DNA of 64,000 bases from Pseudomonas mangiferae (GCF_007109405.1 NZ_VJOY01000004.1:248001-312000), one strand, 5' to 3'. Positions 18,952 through 28,285 are shown, counted from the stretch's first letter. Numbers and translations: made by a program. The notes: a model not told the origin generated them from the sequence alone.

Positions 18952-20112
18952 TCAGCGCGCCGCAGCCAGTGCCTTGTTGACCATCCAGCCGAGGGACGGG
19001 CCGTGGTCGATGCGCACTTCCACCGGCTGGCCGGCGAGGCCGTTGTCCAGGGCGGTTTCCGGCTGGATCACCACGCGGATGTCCGAGGACAGGCCGCCGT
19101 TCTGCAGGTTGGTGCTGGCGATCTTGCCGTAGCGCGGCTCGTCCTCGCCGGCCACCTGGAAGCTGACCCGGGTGCCCGGGGTGGCCTGGGCGAAGTCGGT
19201 GTAGGCGAAGCGCGCCTCCACGGTGGGCTGCACGTCCTGGGGCACCAGGTCGAAGATCACCGCGCCCTTGCTGGCGAACTGGCCATCGGCGACCAGCTGC
19301 TGGCTCACCTTGCAGGTGCAGGGGCTGGTGAGGGTGCCTTTCATCTGCCGGCCGAACAGCTGCTCGACGTTGTCCGGGTCCAGCTGCTCCTCGGTCAGGT
19401 GGCCCTTGAGCATTTCCAGCATGGTGGCGGAGAAGGAGGCGATGGGTGCGCCCTTCTCGACGATGCCGCCCATGGGCACCAGGCTCTGCACGGTGCCTTC
19501 CCGCGGCATGGTGACCTGCATGCCCGGCACGCTGACCTGGGCCGATTCGGCGTGAGTGACGAAGTACAGGCCGTAGACCGACTTGAGGATGTAGGCGAAG
19601 GCCGCCACGCCGACCACGAAGATACCGAGGCTGAAGCCCACCGCGCGGAACCGGCCGAAGGCGTCCATGCCGCCCCCGGCATGCTTACGCGGCTTGGTGA
19701 AGTTTTCCCGCTGCAGGGTGTTGAGCAGGTCGCCGACGCTGACCATCTCACCGCTCAGGTGGGCGCTGATCAGGTAGCGCAGGGTGGCGATCTCCCGCGG
19801 GCGCAGGTTGTGGAACTGGCAGCCGGCGCGGCCGTTGGCGGTGTCCACGGCGCGCACCTGGAATTCAACGTCGACCCCCAGCTCCATGCCGTCCAGCAGG
19901 AACTGCAGGCGGCCCTGGTGGAATTCGCCGACCCGGGCTTCCAGCTTGCCCATGTCGAAGCTGAAGCCACCGGCGGACAGGTCGCGGATGGTGCGCTCGA
20001 TGGGCTCGCGGTTGGCGCCGGGGTAGACCACCTTGGCCGGGATGCGTACCCGGGCATGCTGGCGCTGGGCTTCGGCTTCGTGCACCACGTTGACGTTGAC
20101 GGCTGTGTTCAT
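18952..20112 (-). CDS. alg44: c-di-GMP-binding alginate polymerisation protein Alg44
   Basis: The 386-residue inner-membrane protein has an N-terminal cytoplasmic PilZ domain. The c-di-GMP ligands are all present: R17 and R21 in the RxxxR motif and D44 and S46 in DLSAGG, the same numbering as described for P. aeruginosa. One transmembrane helix near residues 157-180 is followed by a periplasmic domain resembling a membrane-fusion protein (VPMGGIVEKGAPIASF). It activates Alg8 in response to c-di-GMP. A downstream CTCKVSQQL segment holds a vicinal cysteine pair. Confidence 0.97.
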   Translation of the reverse strand: MNTAVNVNVVHEAEAQRQHARVRIPAKVVYPGANREPIERTIRDLSAGGFSFDMGKLEARVGEFHQGRLQFLLDGMELGVDVEFQVRAVDTANGRAGCQFHNLRPREIATLRYLISAHLSGEMVSVGDLLNTLQRENFTKPRKHAGGGMDAFGRFRAVGFSLGIFVVGVAAFAYILKSVYGLYFVTHAESAQVSVPGMQVTMPREGTVQSLVPMGGIVEKGAPIASFSATMLEMLKGHLTEEQLDPDNVEQLFGRQMKGTLTSPCTCKVSQQLVADGQFASKGAVIFDLVPQDVQPTVEARFAYTDFAQATPGTRVSFQVAGEDEPRYGKIASTNLQNGGLSSDIRVVIQPETALDNGLAGQPVEVRIDHGPSLGWMVNKALAAAR

Positions 20113-20140
20113 GGTTTGGGGTTCCTGTTCGAGTTATGGC

Positions 20141-21622
20141 TCACACCAGCGCCAGCAGCGCGGCGATGAAGACGCTGGATGCGGAAAAGGTCATGGCACG
20201 GGAAGACCAGGTGTTGAAACGCTGGGTGAAGCTGGCCAGTCCACGGTCGAGCTTGGTGTTCTGGCGGGTCCAGGACTGCTGGTCGAGGCGGAAGAAGACG
20301 TAGATCTTCACCAGCGCGCCGACGATCTGGTTGTAATAGAGAATCAGCGGGTAGGCCGGCCCGATGCGGTGGCCCGACACGCTCAGCAGCAGGGTGAGGA
20401 TCAGGCGGGTGATGCCGATCCACAGCAGGTACATCAGCAGGAACGCCAGGCTGTACTTGAAGCTGGCGATGATCGCCACCGCCAGGCCCAGCAGGCAGGT
20501 CCACATCGACACGCGCTGGTCGAACAGCACCAGGGTGGTGAACCAGCCCATGCGCTTCGGCCCCAGGCGCAGGGCCCGGGAGTTCTGCCGCAGGTTGTTG
20601 CCGTACCAGCGGAACATCAGCTTGCGGCTGGCCTTGATGAAGCTCTTCTCCGGCGGGTGCTCCACGGTGTTGATGGCGGCATCGGGCACGTAGAAGGTGT
20701 CGTAGCCCAGGCGCATCAGGCTGAACCAGCTGGACTTGTCGTCGCCGGTGAGGAACTGGAAGCGACCCAGGCGCCAGTGCTCGAGGAAGTCGCTTTCGAC
20801 GTCGGTGATGAATTCCGGGTCGGTGACCACCGAGGCGCGGAACACCGACATGCGCCCGGTCATGGTCAGCACGCGCTTGGACAGGGCCATGGAGCACATG
20901 TTGATGTGGCGCTGGGCGAAACGCAGCTTGTGCCACTCGCTCATGATGTAGCTGCCGCGCACTTCGCAGAATTCGTTGGTGGTCAGGCCGCCCACGTTGG
21001 GGAACAGCTTGAACCAGGGCACGGTTTTCTTCACCACGCCCTCGGCCAGCACGGTGTCGCCGTCGACCACCGCCACCACCGCGTCGGCGTTCGGCAGCTG
21101 CCGGGAGATGGCGCGGAAGCCGTAGGCCAGGCCGTCGCGCTTGCCGGTGCCGGGGATGCGCACGAAGTCCAGCTTGACCCGTTCCGGCGGGTTCAGCTTG
21201 CTCCACTGGCTCTTGATCAGGAGTTCGTCGGACAGCTCGACGATGGAGCAGACCACGGTGGTCGGGTAGCCGCAGGCGATCGCTTCCTGGATCACCGAGC
21301 GATACACCATGGACGTGGTCAGGGCGTCGATGCGGAAGCTGGTGACCAGCAGGAACACCTGGGACGGGTCCGCGGCCGAGCCGAGCTTGCGCAGCTTGCG
21401 CCGGTAATAGGGGTAGACGACGTAGAGGAACAGGGTCCCGCGCAGGAAGTGCATGGCCCCCATGGAATAGCGCCAGATGCCGACGATGCCGATCAGGAAG
21501 ATGAAGTTCTTCGAGTCCGGGTCGAAGATCGTCCGGGGCAGCGCAAGCGCCAGCAGCATCAGCAAGATGAGATAGAACAGCCAACCTGCAGCCTCGTTGA
21601 GGCCGGACTTCAGCGTGTGCAT
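20141..21622 (-). CDS. alg8: Mannuronan synthase Alg8
   Basis: The 493-residue inner-membrane GT2 glycosyltransferase polymerises GDP-mannuronate into mannuronan. Helices lie near residues 12-30 and 36-65, the cytoplasmic catalytic domain covers about 70-350, and further helices occupy the C-terminal third. The catalytic domain shows a substrate aspartate in VVDGDTV and the acceptor-side motif LTGDDKSSW. It requires c-di-GMP-bound Alg44. The gene follows algD after an 82-base gap that holds an exceptionally strong hairpin. Confidence 0.97.
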   Translation of the reverse strand: MHTLKSGLNEAAGWLFYLILLMLLALALPRTIFDPDSKNFIFLIGIVGIWRYSMGAMHFLRGTLFLYVVYPYYRRKLRKLGSAADPSQVFLLVTSFRIDALTTSMVYRSVIQEAIACGYPTTVVCSIVELSDELLIKSQWSKLNPPERVKLDFVRIPGTGKRDGLAYGFRAISRQLPNADAVVAVVDGDTVLAEGVVKKTVPWFKLFPNVGGLTTNEFCEVRGSYIMSEWHKLRFAQRHINMCSMALSKRVLTMTGRMSVFRASVVTDPEFITDVESDFLEHWRLGRFQFLTGDDKSSWFSLMRLGYDTFYVPDAAINTVEHPPEKSFIKASRKLMFRWYGNNLRQNSRALRLGPKRMGWFTTLVLFDQRVSMWTCLLGLAVAIIASFKYSLAFLLMYLLWIGITRLILTLLLSVSGHRIGPAYPLILYYNQIVGALVKIYVFFRLDQQSWTRQNTKLDRGLASFTQRFNTWSSRAMTFSASSVFIAALLALV

Positions 21623-21643
21623 AACCGTATCCGTCGTGTTCGT

Positions 21644-21684
21644 CCGAAACCGGGCGCGCCGCGAGGGCGCGCCCGGACGTTCGG
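21644..21684 (-). promoter_or_regulatory. Strong extended hairpin between algD and alg8
   Basis: CCGGGCGCGC (21650-21659) pairs perfectly with GCGCGCCCGG (21667-21676). The outer bases CCGAA (21644-21648) and TTCGG (21680-21684) extend the stem across a small bulge. No U-tract follows on the minus strand. It fills the 82-base gap after algD and could slow polymerase, protect the algD 3' end or define a processing site. Confidence 0.5.
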
Positions 21685-21704
21685 CTAAAGGCGGGAAGCC
21701 TGGG

Positions 21705-23015
21705 TTACCAGCAGATGCCTTCGGCGCCCTGGATGGAGGCGCGCGGCATGAAGCCCACCAGGTCGACGATCTGCTTGCCGTGCGGCGCGTCGTGGGCCAG
21801 CGAGGCGAATTGCTCGTCGCTGTTGCCCAGCACGATGATGTCGGCGTCGTCGATCACCTTGGTCAGGTCGCTGTTGAGCAGCGAGGAGACATGGGGGATC
21901 TTCGATTCGATGTAGTCCTTGTTGGCGCCGTAGACCCGTGCGTATTCCACGTTGCGGTCGTAGATGCTCAGGTCGAAGCCCTTGCCGATGAGCATTTCCG
22001 CCAACTCCACCAGGGGGCTTTCGCGCAGGTCGTCGGTGCCGGCCTTGAAGCTCAGGCCGAGCAGGGCAACCTTGCGTTTCTCGTGGCTGGAGATGATGTC
22101 GAAGGCCTTCTGCACCTGGGCCGAGTTGCTGCGCATCAACGAGCCCAGCAGGGGCGATTCCACGTCCAGCTGGCCGGCGCGGTAGGTCAGGGCACGCACG
22201 TCCTTGGGCAGGCAGGAGCCGCCGAAGGCGAAGCCGGGGCGCATGTAGTACTTGGACAGGTTGAGCTTGTGGTCCTGGCAGATCACGTCCATCACTTCGC
22301 GGCCGTCGACCCCCACCGCCTTGGCGATGTTGCCGATCTCGTTGGCGAAGGTGACCTTGGTGGCGTGCCAGACGTTGCAGGTGTACTTGATCATCTCGGC
22401 CACTTCGATCTCCTTGCGGATGATCGGCGCGTCGAGTTCGCTGTAGATGGCCGCCAGCACGTCACCGGCCGCGGTATCGGACTCCCCGATGACGGTCATC
22501 GGCGGGTAGTCGTAGTCGTTGATCGCGGTGCTTTCGCGGAGGAACTCGGGGTTCACCGCCACGCCGAAGTCGATGCCGGCGCGCTTGCCGGAGCAATCCT
22601 CGAGGATCGGAATCACCACGTTCTTCGCGGTACCCGGCAGGACGGTGCTGCGCACTACCACGGTGTGGCGTTCCTGCTTGTCGCGCAGGACGAAGCCGAT
22701 CTCGCGGCAGACCGACTCGATGTAATCCAGGTCCAGGTCGCCGTTCTTCTTGCTGGGAGTGCCGACGCAGATGAACGAAACATCGGTGTCGCGGACTGCG
22801 GCGGCCACATCGGTGGTGCCACGCAGTTTGCCGGTGCGAAGCCCCTGTTGCAGGAGTTCTTCCAGGCCGGGTTCGACGATCGGCGATTTACCTTGATTGA
22901 TCAGATCGATCTTGTTCGCGGAAATATCCACGCCCACGACATCGTGACCGCGTGCCGACAGACAACCGGCGCATACGGCACCGACATAGCCCAGACCAAA
23001 GATGCTGATACGCAT
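21705..23015 (-). CDS. algD: GDP-mannose 6-dehydrogenase AlgD
   Basis: The 436-residue enzyme, equal in length to the P. aeruginosa one, performs the committed step of alginate synthesis, the four-electron oxidation of GDP-mannose to GDP-mannuronate. The N-terminal NAD site is GLGYVG at residues 7-12, and the catalytic cysteine is C268 in FGGSCLPKD. The ATG at 23015 has GAGGTG eight bases upstream, so the 18-residue upstream extension is not used. It is the first gene of the alginate operon and is preceded by a long AT-rich regulatory region. Confidence 0.98.
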   Translation of the reverse strand: MRISIFGLGYVGAVCAGCLSARGHDVVGVDISANKIDLINQGKSPIVEPGLEELLQQGLRTGKLRGTTDVAAAVRDTDVSFICVGTPSKKNGDLDLDYIESVCREIGFVLRDKQERHTVVVRSTVLPGTAKNVVIPILEDCSGKRAGIDFGVAVNPEFLRESTAINDYDYPPMTVIGESDTAAGDVLAAIYSELDAPIIRKEIEVAEMIKYTCNVWHATKVTFANEIGNIAKAVGVDGREVMDVICQDHKLNLSKYYMRPGFAFGGSCLPKDVRALTYRAGQLDVESPLLGSLMRSNSAQVQKAFDIISSHEKRKVALLGLSFKAGTDDLRESPLVELAEMLIGKGFDLSIYDRNVEYARVYGANKDYIESKIPHVSSLLNSDLTKVIDDADIIVLGNSDEQFASLAHDAPHGKQIVDLVGFMPRASIQGAEGICW

Positions 23016-23288
23016 CGCATTCACCTCTTCCGTTGGTACTCTTGAAATTAAGTGGCGTTTAACGGCCACATCCGTTCAGCCCGGCAAACTTATTGGCGTA
23101 ATAAGTTGGCAGGCGCAGGCATGAGGAATAGTGGGGCACTTGAATTAAAGTACCTGAGTGGGCTTGTAATTAACGCGTGCCCTTAGAATGTTGCGCGGAG
23201 AGAGCGGAGGGCTCTGTCCCGGGAATTCTGGATCGAAAGGTCAGTTTTCCAATGTTTCTCCTAGGTTGCAGTTTGCTTTCCTTAGTCT

Positions 23289-23297
23289 GACAAACGT
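23289..23297 (-). promoter_or_regulatory. AlgR-like site, imperfect
   Basis: On the minus strand this reads ACGTTTGTC, one base from CCGTTTGTC, which I recall as the promoter-proximal AlgR site of P. aeruginosa algD. It abuts one copy of the CTTAGTCT octamer at 23281-23288. This is a short motif, so a chance match is possible. Confidence 0.35.
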
Positions 23298-23405
23298 CCT
23301 CGAATGTAACTTCGAATATAAAGGCAGTTTGAAATCACCCAACAATGAAAGCGCGAAGTAATCTCGTTCCGGGCTTTAGGAGTCTGCTGAAAAACGTTAG
23401 TTCAA

Positions 23406-23415
23406 ACCGTTCGTC
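23406..23415 (+). promoter_or_regulatory. Exact AlgR-type binding site
   Basis: ACCGTTCGTC on the plus strand matches the AlgR consensus core (CCGTTCGTC) of the strong upstream sites in P. aeruginosa algD. AlgR is a response regulator required for high algD transcription. The site lies about 390 bases before the algD start codon, inside the likely untranslated leader if the promoter at 23515-23542 is correct. Confidence 0.55.
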
Positions 23416-23482
23416 CTGTTTTTGCATTGGCGCACAGTTTTTGTGATTCGCCTGCATGGTTGCGGTTTGATATCAGCGGGAA

Positions 23483-23504
23483 CTTAGTCTCCAAACAGAC
23501 TAAG
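23483..23504. promoter_or_regulatory. Perfect 8-bp dyad near the presumed algD transcription start
   Basis: CTTAGTCT (23483-23490) and AGACTAAG (23497-23504) form a perfect inverted repeat around CCAAAC. It sits just downstream of the candidate AlgU -10 element, where a repressor or a 5'-end RNA hairpin could act. A third copy of the octamer occurs at 23281-23288. Confidence 0.45.
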
Positions 23505-23514
23505 AAGAGGGTGA

Positions 23515-23542
23515 TGTGATAAGGCCATTATCCGGCAAGTTC
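23515..23542 (-). promoter_or_regulatory. Candidate AlgU (sigma-22/RpoE-type) promoter of algD
   Basis: On the minus strand GAACTT (23542-23537) is followed after 17 bases by TCACA (23519-23515). The AlgU consensus is GAACTT, 16-17 bases, TCTGA. It is the only GAACTT on the algD strand in the 623-bp gap. The -10 element matches three of five bases. A dyad, TCCGGCA (23531-23537) and TGCCGGA (23546-23552), brackets the -35 element and looks like an operator. Confidence 0.5.
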
Positions 23543-23638
23543 ATGTGCCGGACTGTAGGACAATATATAAAGGAACTACGCATCCCTCCCGGAATGCGTA
23601 ATAAGGGGAGAGTTGGAAGTTGTCGGGCAACTAACGAA

Positions 23639-24415
23639 TCATGCGTGTGTGTCGCGCAGGAATACCAGTTTCTGCGGGGAAGAGCGTTCGGCGGCGTAGC
23701 GGTAACCGTCCAGGTCGAAGGCCTTCAGGCCCTCCGGATCGGTGAGCCGCTCGCGGATCACGAAACGCGCCATCAGGCCGCGGGCCTTCTTGGCGAAGAA
23801 GCTGACGATCTTGTACTGGTCGCCCTTGCGGTCGCGGAATTCCGTATCGATCACCCGGGCGTTCAGCGAGCCACGGCGGATCGCCCCGAAGTATTCGTTG
23901 GACGCGAGGTTGAGCAGCACGCCGTCGCCTTGTTCGCTCACCGCTTCGTCGATCCAGCGGGTGATGCGGTCGTCCCAGAACCCGTAAAGGTCCTTGCCCC
24001 GGGGCGTGGCCAGGCGCGTACCCATTTCCAGGCGGTACGGCTGCATCAGGTCGAGGGGCCGCAGCACGCCATAGAGGCCGGAGAGGATTCGCAGGTGGCG
24101 CTGGGCGAAGTCCAGGTCGGCTTCGTCGAAGGTGTCGGCCTGCATGCCGGTGTAGACGTCGCCCTTGAAGGCCAGCAGCGCCTGCTTGGCGTTGTCCGGC
24201 GTGAAGGCCCGGGTCCAGCTGCCGTAGCGGGCGGCATTCAGGCCGGCCAGCTTGTCGGAGAGGTGCATCAGCTCGCCCAGTTGCGCCGGTGTTAGGCCGC
24301 GTAACTGCTCCACCAGCTCGGCGGCGACGTCCAGATGCTCGGGGAGGGTGTGGCGGGCGGTGGTCGGCGGGGTGTCGTAGTCGAGGGTCTTGGCGGGGGA
24401 AATCACCATCAGCAT
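23639..24415 (-). CDS. yaaA: Peroxide stress protein YaaA (UPF0246)
   Basis: The 258-residue cytoplasmic protein opens with [17 protein letters not shown], a hallmark of UPF0246/YaaA, and carries the conserved [16 protein letters not shown] and YRLEMGTRL blocks. E. coli YaaA limits intracellular iron and DNA damage during peroxide stress and has a DNA-binding fold. It stands upstream of algD on the same strand. The same neighbour occurs in P. aeruginosa, from memory. No terminator with a U-tract is obvious after it. Confidence 0.93.
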   Translation of the reverse strand: MLMVISPAKTLDYDTPPTTARHTLPEHLDVAAELVEQLRGLTPAQLGELMHLSDKLAGLNAARYGSWTRAFTPDNAKQALLAFKGDVYTGMQADTFDEADLDFAQRHLRILSGLYGVLRPLDLMQPYRLEMGTRLATPRGKDLYGFWDDRITRWIDEAVSEQGDGVLLNLASNEYFGAIRRGSLNARVIDTEFRDRKGDQYKIVSFFAKKARGLMARFVIRERLTDPEGLKAFDLDGYRYAAERSSPQKLVFLRDTHA

Positions 24416-24996
24416 CGAGCGGTCTCCAGCAAATCGTTGCGGGCGATTGTAGGCGCTAACGCCCGGCTATCGCAGAAAAAAGCCGGGGCACACATGCTTG
24501 GGGCAGGGCCTGATGGCCAGGGGCTGCGCGAGCGCCTGTCCTGGCGGAACGCTGGGAAGCGCGTGCGGGGCCAAGAGACGGTTGGCGTTGGCGTGAGGCC
24601 AGGCAAGGCGGGAACGGAAGGAGGGGCGAAGCATCGGGCGGGCGGCGCGTGAGCGCCCGCTGCGAAACCAAGTCGATACGACTCCTAACCCTAGCCGTCG
24701 CGCCGGTGGGCGCCAAGGTGATTCGTCGTACCGATAAAAAAACCGCGACCCCGACAAAAATTACTTTTTTTCGTCATCTTTTTTACTGTATTACCAGAGC
24801 GAGACCGCTGAAACCTGCAGACAGGAAGCGGCCCTGCCGCCTCCGTGCTGTCCGGTTCAAGCGCCGGCAACGAAGCGTCCCTTTGGAGCTCGTGCCGTCT
24901 CGTGACCCGCCGGGTATCCGCCTCCCGCCGGGAACACCGCGTGGCGGAGCGCCGTCCGGCATTCCGTCGCCAGCTCCTATAAGAAGGTGACCTCGT
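24416..24996. other. 581-bp divergent intergenic region
   Basis: The region separates yaaA (minus) from the PhoH gene (plus) and must carry both promoters. Around 24736-24790 there is a short very AT-rich stretch with runs of A and T (AAAAAAA, TTTTTTT, TTTTTT), and CGACAAAAA and TTTTTCGTC flank it as an imperfect dyad. No gene, tRNA or clear sRNA could be supported. Small open frames here have no ribosome site or familiar sequence. Confidence 0.4.
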
Positions 24997-26388
24997 ATGG
25001 ACGATCAAGGACGCGCCAGATCCACCCAGCCCACGCTGTACGTGCTCGACACCAACGTTCTGATCCACGACCCCAACGCCTTGCTGAATTTCCAGGAGCA
25101 CCATGTCGCCATCCCGATGACCGTGCTGGAAGAACTCGATGCCCTCAAGTCGTCCAAGCACAGCGTCGCCGCCGAGTGCCGTCAGGCGATCCGCCTGATC
25201 GATCAGGTCCTGGGGGAGGCCGAGCCGGAGAACGTCGAGCAGGGCGTGCCGATCCAGCGCGGCAAGAGCGGCCCCTGCGGCAGCCTGTCCATCCTCATGA
25301 GCAAGCGCGCCGAACCCATCACCTGGCTGCCGGAGCACCTCAACGACAACAAGATCATCAACCAGCTGGTGGAACTGCGCAGCCGCTTTCCCGGCGAGCG
25401 CGTGGTGCTGGTGACCAAGGACATCAACATGCGCCTGAAGGCGCGTGCCTGCGGGATCGCCGCGGAGGACTACCACACCGATCAGCTGGTGGACGACGTC
25501 AGCCTGTTGTCCCGGGGCTACCATGCCCTGAGCGGCTCGTTCTGGGAGCGGGTCGCCAAGGTGGAGACGCGCCAGGACCTGGGCCGGACCTGGCACCGGG
25601 TGCAGCTCACCGACAACCTGCCGGCGATTCACCTCAACGAGTTCATCATCGACAACCAGGGGTTCGTCGGCTGGGTGAAGGGCATCCGCGACAGCGAACT
25701 GCTGATCCTCGACCTGCACCAGGAGCCACTGCTGCACCAGGAGGCCTGGGGCCTGCGGCCGCGGGACATCTACCAGGCGCTGGCGCTTTTCGCGCTGCTG
25801 GACCCGGACATCCACCTGGTCAACCTGACCGGCGCGGCGGGGTCCGGCAAGACCATTCTGGCCCTGGCCGCGGCCATCGAGCAGACCATGGTCAGCAAGC
25901 GCTACCGGCGCATCATCGCCACCCGCAGCGTGCAGGGGCTGGACCAGGACATCGGCTTCCTGCCGGGCACCGAGGCGGAGAAAATGGAGCCCTGGCTGGG
26001 CGCCATCACCGACAACCTGGAGGCGCTGCACATGGATGACGAAAATACCCATGGCAGCGTCGACTACATCCTGCAGAAGGTCCCCCTGCAGTTCAAATCC
26101 CTCAACTACATCCGCGGGCGCAGCTTCCAGCAGAGCCTGATCCTCATCGACGAGTGCCAGAACCTCACGCCGCACCAGATGAAGACCATCATCACCCGGG
26201 CGGGCAGCGGGTCGAAGGTGATCTGCCTGGGTAACCTGGCGCAGATCGACACGCCTTACCTGTCGGCACCCAGCTCCGGGTTGACCTACCTCACCGAGCG
26301 CTTCAAGGACTTCCCCCACGGGGTCCATGTGACCCTGCAGGGCGTGCCGCGCTCGGTGCTGGCGGAATACGCTGAGGCTCACATGTAG
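24997..26388 (+). CDS. PIN-PhoH family ATPase/ribonuclease (YlaK/PhoH2 type)
   Basis: The 463-residue protein fuses an N-terminal PIN nuclease domain to a C-terminal PhoH ATPase. The PIN domain covers about residues 12-160, with acidic residues in [18 protein letters not shown] and VTKDINMR. In the ATPase domain, about 235-460, Walker A is GAAGSGKT, Walker B is LILIDECQN, and [11 protein letters not shown] forms the sensor region. PhoH2-type proteins are described as RNA helicase/ribonucleases. The start follows GAAGGTG. The gene lies upstream of moaCDE but is separated from it by a good terminator. Confidence 0.92.
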   Translation: MDDQGRARSTQPTLYVLDTNVLIHDPNALLNFQEHHVAIPMTVLEELDALKSSKHSVAAECRQAIRLIDQVLGEAEPENVEQGVPIQRGKSGPCGSLSILMSKRAEPITWLPEHLNDNKIINQLVELRSRFPGERVVLVTKDINMRLKARACGIAAEDYHTDQLVDDVSLLSRGYHALSGSFWERVAKVETRQDLGRTWHRVQLTDNLPAIHLNEFIIDNQGFVGWVKGIRDSELLILDLHQEPLLHQEAWGLRPRDIYQALALFALLDPDIHLVNLTGAAGSGKTILALAAAIEQTMVSKRYRRIIATRSVQGLDQDIGFLPGTEAEKMEPWLGAITDNLEALHMDDENTHGSVDYILQKVPLQFKSLNYIRGRSFQQSLILIDECQNLTPHQMKTIITRAGSGSKVICLGNLAQIDTPYLSAPSSGLTYLTERFKDFPHGVHVTLQGVPRSVLAEYAEAHM

Positions 26389-26395
26389 CGGGTTT

Positions 26396-26434
26396 GGGGC
26401 GCTGCCCGTCGTTCTCGGTGGCGCCCCGTTTTTT
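26396..26434 (+). terminator. Rho-independent terminator after the PhoH gene
   Basis: GGGGCGC (26396-26402) pairs with GCGCCCC (26421-26427), followed by GTTTTTT. It begins eight bases after the PhoH stop codon and isolates that gene from moaC. Confidence 0.8.
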
Positions 26435-26647
26435 CCAGCGCGCCGGCTGCCGAGGGTCCGAGCGCCCTCGTCCTGGGCGGACCCCTGGGCATCGGAGCCG
26501 GTGTCTTCTCGTTTCGCAAGGGGCCTATCGGGGAAAGTGCCTCGTCGAGCGGGCACTCGGCATGCCACGAATCCCTTCGCTGGGCGCAGGCCGAGCGGCC
26601 TGTATACAATCCCCGGACGGGCGTTCCAGCCCGCGCGGAGGATAGCT

Positions 26648-27124
26648 GTGCTGACCCATCTCGATTCCCAAGGCCGTGCCAACATGGTCGACGTCACCGA
26701 CAAGGCGACCACTTCCCGCGAGGCCGTGGCGGAAGCCCGGGTGCGCATGCGGCCGGAGACCCTCAGGCTGATCCAGCAGGGCGGCCATCCCAAGGGAGAC
26801 GTGTTCGCCGTGGCCCGTATCGCCGGCATCCAGGCGGCGAAGAAGACCCACGACCTGATCCCCCTGTGCCACCCGCTGCTGCTCACCGGCATCCGCGTGG
26901 AGCTGGAGGCCGATGGCGAAGACCGTGTGCGCATCGTCGCCCGCTGCAAGCTGGCCGGGCAGACCGGCGTTGAGATGGAGGCCCTCACCGCCGCCAGCGT
27001 TGCCGCGCTGACGCTGTACGACATGTGCAAGGCGGTGGACCGGGGCATGGTCATCGAAGGCATTCGAGTGCTGGAGAAACGCGGCGGCAAGAGCGGCGAC
27101 TACCAGGCGGAGGAGGGCGCATGA
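26648..27124 (+). CDS. moaC: Cyclic pyranopterin monophosphate synthase MoaC
   Basis: The 158-residue protein carries out the second half of cyclic pyranopterin monophosphate formation, downstream of MoaA, in molybdenum cofactor synthesis. [35 protein letters not shown] and [20 protein letters not shown] are the strongly conserved MoaC blocks, including the catalytic lysine region near the C-terminus (DMCKAVD). Translation begins at GTG 26648 behind GGAGGA. The stop overlaps the moaD start (ATGA). Confidence 0.96.
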   Translation: MLTHLDSQGRANMVDVTDKATTSREAVAEARVRMRPETLRLIQQGGHPKGDVFAVARIAGIQAAKKTHDLIPLCHPLLLTGIRVELEADGEDRVRIVARCKLAGQTGVEMEALTAASVAALTLYDMCKAVDRGMVIEGIRVLEKRGGKSGDYQAEEGA

Positions 27125-27369
27125 TCCGCGTGCAGTATTTCGCCCGCTACCGCGAGGCCTTGGGGCTGGACGGCGAACAACTGGCCTGGGAGCCGGGCTG
27201 GCGCTGCCTGGACGATGTCCGTCGGCGCCTGTTGGCCCGTGGCGGCGCCTGGGAGGTACTGGCCGACGCCAACCTGATGTGCGCGCGCAACCAGGAACTG
27301 TGCGCCCTGGACACGGCCCTGGCGGAGGGCGACGAGATTGCCTTCTTCCCTACTGTGACCGGAGGCTGA
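27121..27369 (+). CDS. moaD: Molybdopterin synthase small subunit MoaD
   Basis: The 82-residue ubiquitin-like sulfur carrier ends in the required diglycine (TVTGG). The C-terminal glycine is adenylated by MoeB, thiocarboxylated and then delivers sulfur to precursor Z in the MoaD-MoaE complex. [14 protein letters not shown] and [14 protein letters not shown] are typical. Its start overlaps the moaC stop, and moaE begins one base after its stop, so the three genes form one unit. Confidence 0.95.
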   Translation: MIRVQYFARYREALGLDGEQLAWEPGWRCLDDVRRRLLARGGAWEVLADANLMCARNQELCALDTALAEGDEIAFFPTVTGG

Positions 27370-27370
27370 C

Positions 27371-27826
27371 ATGACCATCCGCGTCCAGCCCGCCGCCTTC
27401 GATCCCGGGGCCGAACTGAACGCCCTGCATGCCGCCCAGGTGGGAATCGGCGCGGTGGTGGGGTTCGTCGGCTATGTCCGTGATTTCAACGACGGCCGGG
27501 ACGTCTCCGGGCTGTTCCTCGAGCATTATCCCGGCATGACGGAGAAGGCCCTGGGGGCCATCGCCGACGACGCGCAACAACGCTGGCCCCTGCTGCGGGT
27601 CGAGGTGCTGCACCGGGTCGGCGCGCTGCAGCCGGGCGAGCCCATCGTGTTCGTCGGCGTCGCCAGTGCCCATCGCCAGGCGGCCTTCGAGGCCTGCGCG
27701 TTCATCATGGACCAGTTGAAGACCCGGGCGCCGTTCTGGAAGAAGGAAACCACGCCGGACGGGGCGCGGTGGGTGGAAGGGCGGGCCAGTGACCTAGACG
27801 CTGCCCAGCGCTGGCGGGAGCGCTGA
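27371..27826 (+). CDS. moaE: Molybdopterin synthase catalytic subunit MoaE
   Basis: The 151-residue large subunit carries the active-site lysines (FWKKE, residues near 124-128) and the FVGYVRDFNDG and LEHYPGMTEKAL blocks. With MoaD it converts cyclic pyranopterin monophosphate to molybdopterin. Last gene of moaCDE. The following 283 bases up to the tRNA terminator show no gene. Confidence 0.96.
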   Translation: MTIRVQPAAFDPGAELNALHAAQVGIGAVVGFVGYVRDFNDGRDVSGLFLEHYPGMTEKALGAIADDAQQRWPLLRVEVLHRVGALQPGEPIVFVGVASAHRQAAFEACAFIMDQLKTRAPFWKKETTPDGARWVEGRASDLDAAQRWRER

Positions 27827-28109
27827 GGTCGAAAACAGGCGGTGTGGGCGAGTCCAATCCAAGCGCTCGCCCTGTGTAGAGGAGCCGGCACGACACCGGG
27901 CGCCGCCTCAAACGAAGCGCGCGCGTGCAATTTGGAAAGGGGCCACGCCGTGACAGGCCGTTGCGGGCAGCGCCGCTCGGATGGCTGTGCGACTTATACG
28001 AGGAAGCGCCTGGCGGCAATGGCGTACTGGGCGAGGATGACTGCAACACCCCGTACAGTCATGGCCTTCGATTCCGCCTCACGACAGGGCGATACGAATC
28101 GGCAGGCAC

Positions 28110-28132
28110 AAAAAAACCCGCACTAGGCGGGT
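28110..28132 (-). terminator. Rho-independent terminator of tRNA-fMet
   Basis: On the minus strand ACCCGCC and TAGTGCGGGT form a stem followed by seven T residues, starting 36 bases beyond the tRNA 3' end. It is a textbook tRNA terminator. Confidence 0.8.
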
Positions 28133-28167
28133 CTTTCTGCGTTGGTTCGAGAACGAGCCAACAGGGT

Positions 28168-28244
<77 letters not shown>

Positions 28245-28257
28245 TCTGTGGGTCGGC

Positions 28258-28285
28258 ATTCTAGCGCCAAAAAAACTCACGTCAA
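28258..28285 (-). promoter_or_regulatory. Sigma-70 promoter of tRNA-fMet
   Basis: On the minus strand TTGACG (28285-28280) is separated by 16 bases from TAGAAT (28263-28258), and the start site would lie a few bases before the tRNA 5' end at 28244. The spacer is T-rich. Confidence 0.75.

Larger units (their letters stand above)
23016..23638 (-). promoter_or_regulatory. algD upstream regulatory region
   Basis: This 623-bp gap between yaaA and algD is clearly more AT-rich than the genes around it and holds no supported gene. It contains a candidate AlgU promoter (23515-23542), a dyad over its -35 element, a perfect dyad just downstream, one exact and one near AlgR-type site, and an octamer (CTTAGTCT or its complement) repeated three times. 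In P. aeruginosa the algD promoter is also long and multi-input (AlgU, AlgR, AmrZ, AlgB). If the candidate promoter is used, the algD leader would be close to 490 bases. Confidence 0.7.

Noticed and set aside
23479-23485. GGAACTT on the plus strand as an AlgU -35 element
   Set aside because: It faces away from algD, no TCTGA-like element follows at 16-17 bases, and it is part of the CTTAGTCT dyad.
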